A stretch of DNA of 64,000 nucleotides from Haliclystus octoradiatus. Taxonomy: Eukaryota; Cnidaria; Staurozoa; Stauromedusae; Haliclystidae. Where the stretch lies: contig OU744451.1 of the NCBI GenBank assembly GCA_916610825.1, positions 434,001 to 498,000 of the forward strand, given 5' to 3'. Under the pieces are notes generated by a model. The model was not told where the DNA came from and made no database searches. It worked only from the letters and a program-made list of their open reading frames with translations. Positions 40,220 to 52,200 of this stretch are shown here, one piece after another. A program made the translations under genes and the position numbers. Positions within the stretch are counted from its first letter, which is position 1. Every line of letters begins with the position of its first letter.

Positions 40220-43200
40220 AATGGAACTGTAAGGGTTGAAGCTCTGCTTTTAGATTACACATTTTTTGTAGAAAATCATTTACAATTGAGGATCAGAGAC
40301 AAAAACAATTATAACAATGTATATAAAGTTTGATCAATATTTGACTAACATACCTCACTTGCTTTTAGCCAACAATGCTGACCAGATTCACAACCAATTT
40401 GTTTCAGAAATTCATCAAAGTCAGACGTTTTTCGTTGGCAACACGTCCAAAACTTCATTCTGTATGAAAAAAATAAAAATATTTCAATAAATTAATTCAT
40501 CAGAAAATACAGTTTGGATTTTTACAGGAATTCATAGTACGAAAGATATTGTGTAAAAATGTGAAAATGGTGTGTGCAGATGTCTATTCTTTATTCTTTA
40601 GTTTGTCCAAAATTTATATAAACTCATAAAAATTACTAATACAGTCAAACTACTCGTAAGCGACCACTCAAGGGACCCTCCAATTATGGTCGCTAACAAG
40701 GAGTGGTCGCTGAATAAGAACAATAGAATTAAAGAACAATAGGCGGAAACAATAGAAACTTAATCTCCGGCAACCGACTTGATAATTTGAAAATAGTTCA
40801 TTTTAATAGCAAAAATATACATCAGTATGTTATGTTATTTCAATCTTTTTAATAAATTTCATTTATTCACCAAACGTTTATTCATTTGTTCTCATAGTTT
40901 TTGTAGTGGTTTTATATTGTATTCACGTCATCGCATATTTGTCTATTGTTAATCATTTCCTGTAAATCTATATGTGTGTAAACTGTATCACGTAAACGTC
41001 CTCTTTTACCTCTTGTTGTCTTACTGTACGGTCGTGTCTGTTGTATCAAAGAGCTCTGACTAACGGCCATAGTAGCCCTTAGCATCTCCCCCTGTAATTA
41101 TGTCAGCAGACACGGCCTACCATTATCATAATAAAGAGTATTAACATTATATGGATTGTGTTGTTATTTAATCTTGCACATTTTCATCTGAATATATGGT
41201 AATTTATGGAAGTGAATTGAATTACCAAATGATGATCAAATATAAATTAAAACTCAATAATCAAATGGTAAAACAAAGTACAGTATTAGATTGTTTGAAT
41301 AAAGTTGAAATATTATTTGTCTAAATAAACTTCAATAAATAAAAGCCTCTTTTCCCCATAATATTGATCCCCCTAAAGCCTCGATCCTATTTTGGGCTCC
41401 GTTGCTATGGAAATTAATTGAACGAACGGACGTGATGAATTTTAAGTGCTTTGTTTGTGAATTGAAATGTGAAAGAAAATCGTGCTGCCATGACAACAGA
41501 AGATCGCGCTTCTGTGAACATAATCCAAAACGTAAATTGAAGCTAAAATACAATACTATCTGTTTCAGAATAAGGCTAAAATAATGTTTAGACAATAATT
41601 CAATAATGGCTACATTAAAATAGCGCTGTTAATGATTCATTAATTAATAGCGGTTGCTTAAAACAATGAATAGTCAAAGGTGGGACCAAAAGAAGCGGTC
41701 GCTGGTCGCTTTTGAAGAGTGGTCGCTGAATACAACACTTTTCTATTGTTTCATTCAACGGCGGCTTGAAGCGTGGTCGCTTACAAAGAGTGTTCGCTTG
41801 ATAGGAGTGGTCGCTGTGACGAGTTTGACTGTAGTACAAAAATGTTGCTCCTATCTTCGTTACAATTCTTTACAGATAATTGGAAGTCTTTCTTGGCGAT
41901 TTCACTCCGACTGTGATCATGAATTTGGAAAACAGCAAATGATTGAAAATAGACTACTCTCAGCATCAAAAATCTCTGCTTGTACATGTCCAATTTAAAA
42001 TGTTTTTCATCATTCTGCATCATATAACTTCAGCTACCCAAATCTGTGTTAACATTTTTATGTGCATTTTAAAAAATTAATAATTTGATATGTGTAAAAC
42101 GTTGTCTTACTGACAGAACATAGGGCTCAATGCAATATGTAGCATAATGTTAAATAATAATTATCATAGAATCAGAAGGTCATATCTGCTACTTGAAGAT
42201 TCACGCCAAGGCGATCAGCAGGCAATCTATGATTCACGCCAAAGGCGATCAACAGGCAATCTATGATTCACGCCGAGGCGATCAACAGGCAATCTATGAT
42301 TCACGCCAAAGGCGATCAACAGGCAATCTATGATTCACGCCAAGGCGATCAACAGGCAATCTATGATTCACGCCAAGGCGATCAACAGGCAATCTATGAT
42401 TCACGCCAAGGCGATCAACAGGCAATCTATGATTCACGCCAAGGCGATCAGCAGGCAATCTATGATTCACGCCAAGGCGATCAACAGGCAATCTATGATT
42501 CACGCCAAGGCGATCAACAGGCAATCTATGATTCACGCCAAGGCGATCAACAGGCAATCTATGATTCACGCCAAGGCGATCAGCAGGCAATCTATGATTC
42601 ACGCCAAGGCGATCAACAGGCAATCTATGATTCACGCCAAGGCGATCAACAGGCAATCTATGATTCACGCCAAGGCGATCAACAGGCAATCTATGATTCA
42701 CGCCAAAGGCGATCAACAGGCAATCTATGATTCACGCCAAGGCGATCAACAGGCAATCTATGATTCACGCCAAAGGCGATCAACAGGCAATCTATAATTC
42801 ACGCCAAGGCGATCAACAGGCAATCTATGATTCCCGCCAAGGCGATCAACAGGCAATCTATGATTCACGCCAAAGGCGATCAACAGGCAATCTATGATTC
42901 ACGCCAAGGCGATCAACAGGCAATCTATGATTCACGCCAAAGGCGATCAACAGGCAATCTATGATTCACGCCAAGGCGATCAACAGGCAATCTATGATTC
43001 ACGCCAAGGCGATCAACAGGCAATCTATGATTCACGCCAAGGCGATCAACAGGCAATCTATGATTCACGCCAAGGCGATCAGCAGGCAATCTATGATTCA
43101 CGCCAAGGCGATCAACAGGCAATCTATGATTCACGCCAAGGCGATCAACAGGCAATCTATGATTCACGCCAAGGCGATCAACAGGCAATCTATGATTCAC

Positions 43201-46200
43201 GCCAAGGCGATCAGCAGGCAATCTATGATTCACGCCAAGGCGATCAACAGGCAATCTATGATTCACGCCAAGGCGATCAACAGGCAATCTATGATTCACG
43301 CCAAGGCGATCAACAGGCAATCTATTTAAAATATCATATGTCTTACCCTTCATGGAATACTGGATAGCCTTTATGGTAGATACAATCTTCGTAATCTTCG
43401 CTTTTATTATCTTGATATGTCTGAAATGATGCAATAGTTTGCATATATTAATTACTTTAGGATAGTTATTGGTGGAAAACCATCCATGTAGAGAGTGCTA
43501 CATGCTGGCAGACCTTTACTCTCGTGGCTCTTTTGAATTTATGTTTCGCATTAATTTGAATGATATGCCGTCATAGCTCAAAACCAATCACATTGGTGAA
43601 ATTAAATTCATCCTCATACAGAAATGAAATAAAGTCTTGGCTGAGATCAAGGTTGAGATCAAGGTAGTAAGAAAAGATGAGATGGCTGACATGATCTTTG
43701 AGATTTCCGAAACACAGTCCAGCAGATCTGAAGACCGCTGCATTACAATTAAAAACGACATGATATGATATTTGTGCAATTATCAAAGGCAAATTAAGAA
43801 GAATTGAATAAGTCCTTATTAGCAAATAGAAATTGAAGCTAAAAACATTCAATTAGATAAATCAATATTATCTTAGTTTGTGTTGATACTAGCAAATTGC
43901 CAACATTGTAGCCATGACAACTTTGTTATTAATTAATGGCAAACTTGGAAAGTGGCTGCTATACAGAGGTGACCATTAAACCAGGTTTTCTTTTGAGAGT
44001 TCATGGTATGATACTTACAACAGAACATCCATTTCTTTTGCATGGTGCACCAGCACAGATGGCATCTCCTCCTAATTTGATCAAATACACAGAATCCCAT
44101 ATACAAATTCATTAGAATACAGTCTTAAAAATGTATATACAAATATCCTAGCTATGTATTATACCCCAGTTAAATTAATTAATGAACCTTCAATAAACCA
44201 ATGTTACTTTTATTTATTGCTTTAAAATCATATTACATGATGATGACATTGATAGCATTTGCATGACGTCATGGCGACACAAAATAATCATGGAATTTCG
44301 TTACAAAACGAAGGTTTAATAAAATGTGTACAGGCTAATGTTTTCATATATCTAAGTTAAAGAAGAAATCACGAGAGCAGATAAATCACGATAAATTTAA
44401 GCGTTTTCTGCTTAAAATCAGCTTTCATTTGTCACAGAATTAAGTAAAACTTTGTAACTATGGTTCCGAAATACTGTTGATAATGTCCAAGTAATTTCTA
44501 TGCCATTTACAAACTTATTGTGTTGTTTTTATTTGGTTTATAAAAGCTAGGTTTGATTTTGTTATCCTTGCACTTAACGGCCTTAAATATCATCTCTGGA
44601 AATTGTAGTATCCCATTTGAAAAACAGTTCAGGAGTTCATGAACAGTTGATGGAACTTTGTGGCGATCGAACGTTTATGAACTGTTCATAAATTGTTTTC
44701 TGCAGGGGATAAGGTGAACATTTATAAAAATGAAGGTGAAAAATATGTGCGTATGCAGCTCAAAGACACTGTAAACAATATTGTGTTCGGATCATCAACT
44801 CAAAAAATTGTTTAGGTGTAAAGCAATTTAGAACAATAATTGTTCTTTCATAAGCTCATAAAATGTTTCACCTGGTAGTAGAAACACAAAAATATATATT
44901 CGAAATAATAGCCTACCTTCTTTTACTTCTTTGGCAGCATCTTGTTGCTTTTGAAGATGCCGTTTTAATGCATCTTTCAGCGATGCAGAGACCGATGATT
45001 TGATCGGACTCTTTGCTTCATCAGCACTAGACAATAAATTGGAAGTTACAAAAAATTAGCTACTATCAGATACATCATTGTAAATTTGAACTCTGTTGCG
45101 ATTATTTTTGTATAAATTCCTCATTTAATTATTTGGAAATCAATTATCGACAGTTGCTAGACATAATTTTGTGTGGCTTTAAAAGCTTTCAAAATTTAAT
45201 GAACAACTGCGTTTTTTATCTATAACAACAAATTAAAGGATGTGATATCATTTCCATCATCATTCAAACTGTGTGCATAGTTATTGTTGCCTATTTCACA
45301 ACTCTGAATAGTAACAAACTTCTAAAAAATTTGTTATACCAAAGCCCCATGAAATTTAATATTCCTTTTTTAATGCCCCACCTTGCTTAATATCCCCACA
45401 TAAAACTGATTGATGTTTTCTATTCTCCATACAAACTTTCATAATCCCCTCTTTTGATATGTACCAGGGCTGGATATTTAGCAAGTTCAACTGTATAATA
45501 TAACTTTTGTTTGATTTCTTATATAAAATAAATATATGTATAGCATCGTTATTGTATGTGGCTTTGATATTCTGTACCATTCAAATATTAATTGGCATTC
45601 AACGTACCTTGGTCGTTCGACGGTTTGTTTTGGTGGCGGTGCTTTCACTTCTTTTTCTTCATGTTGTGGTATCTTAAATAAATAATAAACAAATTGGAAT
45701 TTTAACCAATAAAAGATTCATTCATTCATTTTCCTGCATCCAATCAGATTGGGCATTAGTAATCTGAACAGATTTAATCCAATCCAAATGCGTTTGATAC
45801 GAAAAAATCATAAATGTTTGGAATCTTTGATATGCGAATCCAATCTAATCAGACAGAATCCTGATCCAAATGCTGTAGGCTATAATCGATATTTAAACAA
45901 AACAACTCTCAATTTTATAGGCCTACATTGATAAAACACTTCAAATTTAATGCTGCTATTCATATTTGTAAGAAAAGATTTTCACTGACTATTTTGCTTT
46001 TTACTGCTTATGTGAATCTGAGAGTGTCTGTCCTGTAAAAATTGTGTTAACAGTACAGTGAAACCTGTTTATATATAACAGCCATCTATGAAAGGTAGAA
46101 AAATTGACCATTATAGACAGGTGGCCTTTATATACAGGTTTGATTCAATAGAAAATACTATCTTAGGTATTGCAAGAGTGACCACTATAGACAGGTGGTC

Positions 46201-49200
46201 GCTGTTTAGAGGTGACCGTTATAACAGGTTTGACAGTAACAGTTTCTGTATTTATGTCAACCTGGATAAGTTATGATGATGATGGGTAGGCCTAGGCTAC
46301 ATTTTCGGTCAGTTAATAGGCCTATCTGTAGCTAATCCAGTTGTTTAATCAAATGGTTGGATAATAAAATGAAAATACTTACTTCCTTGGCTTTTGGTTT
46401 TTCAGGCTCAACAGGTTTTATGTTGCTGTGTTTACTTTTTGCACAGCCCTAAAGCAACACAACAGATACAAATAATATTCAAACACCTTGTAACTATAGA
46501 ATTAGTTTGATTAAGCATTGGTACAACTTTGATGTAGGCCTAGATACTTATACCTGGGGGTTAATTTGCAGATTGAGGTGAGGCTTTCATCAAGAACGGA
46601 CGTGTTTCGGCGCGCGGTTTCTGTTTGAAGTTTTATTGGCCTTTACGCGCACTTTTATTAGTTGCTGCGGTAGCCAGAAAATTACCATCATTCCACCTCC
46701 CCAATTAAAACTTAAGCCAAGGTTTTGTCGACGAGGTTTCCGTTCTCAGAAAGCACTTGCTGCAAGAAGAAAGCGTAACTCCGAACATCGTAATAGAAAC
46801 AGAAATCGTCACAAACCGAAGGCTTCAAGTTTTATTGGATCAGAACTGCGATCTCGCAATCGAGTTCCAAATGGAGATAGCACATTATCTCCTTCAGCGA
46901 AAAGACCCTCTACGCCTAATCGTATTGCTACGTTCAACTCCAGAACCCTGAAGTGTCCGTGGCGACAGAAAGAGTTAGCTACACTCACACGTAAGTTAAA
47001 TTTTTTGTTTGTTGCTGTTCAGGAACATCGTATTATTCACGATGAACCTATTCGTTATGTTGATTTAGATAATAAATGTACATTTATTACATCGTCTGCT
47101 GAATGTTATGGTGTTGGTGGTGTAGGTTTTATGTGTAATCCGTGTGTTGATGTTCGTTATGTTCGTGTAAAGTCTCATTCATCCCGTATTTTAGAATTGT
47201 CTGTTAAATTATTTGATCGTATCGTACATGTTTTCTCTGTTTACTCTCCCACTGCTGTCAGACAGATCGAGGCCTCCCTTTTCTATGCTCAGTTATCTTC
47301 AATCTTAGTTAAAATACCATCCCGTGATGCTATTATGTTGTGTGGTGATTTTAATGCGTGTTACCCCTTGTCATTAAACCCTGTAGGACGTAATTTAAAT
47401 GATAATTCCCCTTATTTAATTGATCTTATTAATATCTATGACCTTACTCCGTTAAATTCTTTGTATCGTAAACCTCTGTCAAGACGTGCTACTTTCTTTG
47501 GTCCGAAAGGCCGGAAAGAACGTCTTGATTATATTCTCACTAATTGTCCACGTTTATTTTACGATTGTGATACTATAGCACCATTTGCTATTCCATCTGA
47601 TCATCGCCTTGTTTTCTCTTGCATGAAACAACGCATCCGGTACTGCAAAGGAAAGGCGGGGTCATCCATTTGTTGGGAAAGTCTGGCAGAGTTTTCACAA
47701 GCGTTTAACGACTGTCTTGAGAATTCTCTTGTTGGACAACCCACAAGAGGTGATTTCTCCATTCTTTCCTCAGCCATCATCAAAGCAGCCGAGACCGTTT
47801 TGCCGCGGAAGAAAAGACAATGGTCACGCGTCTCTTGGGACAGTGACGCAATGATCACACAGGTAAGATATGAATTGAAACTTGCCAAAAAACAATTACG
47901 TGATTGTTCTCCTACTATACACAATATCAGTCTTCTACAATCTATTGTTGATCAAAAAACAATAGATCTCGCTGCCGCTCATAACGCCCTAATCGAGCGT
48001 GAATTAAACGCTATAATTTTAGCGGTAAAAACGGCTAGTAATAGTAATAAGCATTGTATAGCATGGAAAGAGATAAGGCGTCTTAAGAACCCATCCCACA
48101 AGCCCTTATTAGTTGAAGCGTATGATTCTGTCGAGGCAAATAGTATGATTCGTAATTATTTTTATGATTTATATAATCCCCCATCCTGTCTACTATCGTT
48201 AAATAAATTAGCTCCACCGCCTAACTTCTCCCCTCCTGATATGTCCAATTATAATACTTCTCCTGTTACTAATGACGAATTATGCTCTATTCTATTTTCT
48301 ATGAAACCCCTTGCGTCTCCTGGACCAGATGGAATCCCCACCCTGGCACTTCGAGAACCTCTTGTACAAAATGAGCTACTTACCATCATAAATGCCGTTT
48401 TGTCAGGGGAGCAACAAGTACCGGGTCAATGGCGAAGATCTGCTGTCATCACCGTCAACAAGAACACGTCTAGAAACCTAGACCAACAGAGGGGTATCAC
48501 TTTAAGTTGTACTGCAGGAAAAGCTAATAATAAGATTCTACATAAAAGGCTGGCGTCAGTAATTGACCCATATTTAAGATACAATCAAAATGGTGGCAGG
48601 AATAGCCGGTCAACCTTAGGCCAAATTCTATCAGCTAGGATATTGTTAGAAGGCTGTAGGACTCATCAAAAAGACATTGTTGCAATTTTTATTGACTTCA
48701 AAAAGGCCTTTGACTCTGTGTTAAGATGCAGAATCCCAGAAATATTAGATTTCTATAATGTACCTATTGTTCTTATCGATGCTATTATGTCCTTTTATTC
48801 TTCTACTTCGGCTTTTGTTAGAACTCACTATGGTGATACTGATGATTTCCCGACAGCTTGTGGCGTACTACAGGGTGACACATTGTCCCCTTTTTTATTT
48901 ACACTATTTATCGATTATGTTTTTCGTATTTCATGTCCTGACTCTTCCGGTTTTATCCTTGATCGTCGTAGGTCTTCACGTCATCCAGAGCGCAGCGTAT
49001 CGGACCTCTCATTCGTTGACGATATTGCTATCTTAACAAATAGCATATCTGAAGCACAACAGCTTCTTGATGAAGTTGAACGGGTTGGTAAAACGGTAGG
49101 CTTGACAATTAACACGACTAAGACGAAATTTATTGCTTTAGGCATAAAACAGGCACACCTTGCTACATCTAATGGTGACATAGAACGTGTAGATTCGTTC

Positions 49201-52200
49201 AAGTACCTAGGTTCTGTACTTCCATCTTCTTCAGATGATTTAGCACAACGTAGAGGCCAGGCTTGGGCAGCCATTAGAGGTCTGAATAAATTCTGGGCGT
49301 CCGATGTCAACACTGACGTTAAGTTAAGACTGTTCAGACACACGATAGAACCTGTTCTATTATATGCTTCTGAAACGTGGGTTCTATCAACCTCACTATT
49401 GACCCGACTTGACTCAGCTTATGACGCCATGCTTCGGCATGCTTTAGGAGTACATTGGCCCAACTTACTGTCTACTGCTAAACTTAGGAAACTTTCCCCT
49501 TCTGCCTCTGCTATTGCTCACCAACGTCAGATGTCTTTTTTAGGTCACATCGAAAGATCAAAGACGTATGCCCCTCAACCGCTGCATGACATCCTTCATT
49601 GGCAACCGAAGGAGATGCTTCGACGGGGCTATGGTAGAGTAGTATCTTTTCATAATGTTTTGTATCGTGAATTGTGTTATTTAAAGGTTTCTTTGTCAGC
49701 TATGTCTGACCGTGTTTTGTGGCGTTCTTTATGTAGCAAATATGTAAGGCGTAAGAGGGACGGCACATTCCTATAATGTGACTGTCTATACTACTACTAC
49801 TTAATTTGCTTCAAACTAAGTTTAAGAAATTCAAATTTAGTTTTAGCAAAATTTCAATCAGAGTTTTTTTGGACATTACATTATGATTATTAACATTGTG
49901 AAATCATTCAATTATATAAAAATTGTTTAATTTGATAAGTTCTCAAATTTCTCAATTTATCAACATATACAGTGTGTAACACGCTTAAGTGCAAGTTAAA
50001 ATTGTCATCGATTTCCATTACAAATATCCAAATTATCATTCATGCAAAATTGTTAAACAAAGACATGACTACATAATAGCCAATAGAGTTTAAAGCAAGG
50101 TTGCATATAAGCAGGGATTTTACTTGTTCGAATTGCATTTGAGCGGGTTCCACTGTACAGCCAAGCTTCTATACTTTCACAGATTAAAACAGTCGATTAA
50201 CTTTTGAAAAGTACAACACTGATTTACAAAAGTACTGTATTCGTTTTTATTTGCCAGTACTTTTGTTTAATTTTTAATTTGTTTAATTTAAATTTTGTAT
50301 TTCGTTTTCAGTAAATGACAAATAAATCAATTCAAATCTGCAGTAATAAATTTTCTTACAAATCAGGCAACCTGAAAATGAAAAGCTATTGCGTGAAAAA
50401 GATGTAGTTTAGATCAGTAGAGCCATAATTTGCCTTCTGTTTAATTTTTTGAAAATTCACGCTGCTGGTGTTAAATAGACATAAATATTTTTTCCACCTT
50501 TCATTGCCAACCCAGTTCCAGTTTACTATAATCCGCCACATTGTTTGAAGATATAGAGGATGGTGTCAACTGTTCCAAACATCTTTTTAACATCAAACTG
50601 ACAAATTTGATGAACTTTTCATGGACAGTTCATGAACTCGTAAACATCTTTTCGGAGAGCAAAAAGCAACTGTAGAGTCAAGAGATATGATTCAAACAGA
50701 ATTCCAGTTTGCAAGAAACAGTACATTAGTAATTAGTTGTTTAATAGTGATGAGAATTAGTCGAAACTGAATATCCCACAAAAACCCTCCAAACAAAATC
50801 TTTGAGTTAATGGACTGTTCATGAACCTCCTACACTATTCATGAGTTAAATGAGCCTCCTACACTTTACATGAGTTGAATGGGTCATAAAAAAAAGAGAG
50901 TTCATGAAAATTGGGCCATTAATGTTCATGTGGAGAAGTGATCTACCTTGATGTTAAGAAATTCAGTAAAATCTGTTGTCTTCTTTTTGCAGCACGACCA
51001 ACCCTTTGGATAAAAAAAAGATTTTATCAGTTGATACAGAGGACAGAATAATTTTGAAAGTGTGTTTGCTATTCTTTCTGGATTATCAGATATCCGGTAC
51101 TTTTTCAGGCATGCAGGAAATCTGTAGGGAAGTCAAATTTCTGAATTTGATGTAAATGTCAAGTTTTATAAAGAAGAAAAATCGTTGTGAATTACATCTA
51201 GCTTTCATCAATGACAACCACAACAACATTGGGAAAACGGTGAAATATATCACAACTCTAGATGGGTTCACTTTCTGAGACTTGCATTTCTAAGTTTGCG
51301 CAACCATCTTGGGCGCTTACTTCACAAAACATTTGGTCTGGTAACTTGCTATTTGGTGGTATAATTAATTGTATAGCGTTTTATATGTATACTAGCCTAC
51401 CTTATAAGCATCGTGGAAAACAGGTTCGCCTGGGTGGTGTTGACAAACATCTAAATCAATAAACAAAATGGACAACAAAATAGACAATAAACAAAAATCA
51501 AAATAAACAAAACCAAAAAAAAATCAAAATCAAAATGAATCAATGAAGCAGTCAGCTGGCAACTCGTACTTTTGTAAATGTAGACATCGGAAGTATCTAA
51601 CTATGGTTTAACTTAATCAGAATTATAGCATTACAGTATATTCTCTATTGATCAGTCCTGTCTTTAAACATACATGTTTGTGTACGAGATCTCGTCTTAA
51701 AGCTCCCTTCTCTGCAAACTGGCTGTTACCTAGCAACTTACATGAAACCAAGAACATTATATACACGACCCCCGTAGTACGCCAAAGATAACACAAGTTA
51801 TAATTCATGACAAGTACTGTGTATATTTCAGAAGTCAAATTTTGACCTAAACCTCAATCAGCTGTGCCAGCACATTTCAATCGGTGCTGAGGTTAATCTA
51901 TGTATATTTGTCTGAGTTATACGCCGTGACGGAGGAGTGTTTACAACTTTTTCAGACATGACTAATGGTTAGTACGGCGTATAACCCGGGCCTTAGACAT
52001 TTAATTATCTTGACCAGAAACATGTATGTACACCTTTGCTTGAGCTACCTGTTATAAGATATCAGGTTTCCGAATAAATCATGATGATGATGATAATGAT
52101 GGGTTAGTAATAATTATGCATAGTCTTCCTATTGATTCACTTAGATATTCTTGCCAGAAGTCTGACTGAATACTGATAGTGACAGCTAACTTTAATCATT

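Noticed and set aside
35288..40235. Target-site duplication of the 2A LINE (GGACTGTA versus GGAACTGTA)
   Set aside because: The match needs an indel and overlaps foldback-end sequence, so it is not reliable.
42198..43325. CRISPR-like direct repeat array
   Set aside because: There are no unique spacers; the units are head-to-tail minisatellite copies in a eukaryotic intron.
42263..43434. Frames of about 150 codons with a repeated peptide
   Set aside because: The minisatellite unit has no stop in several frames on both strands, and the region is a CHORDC1 intron.
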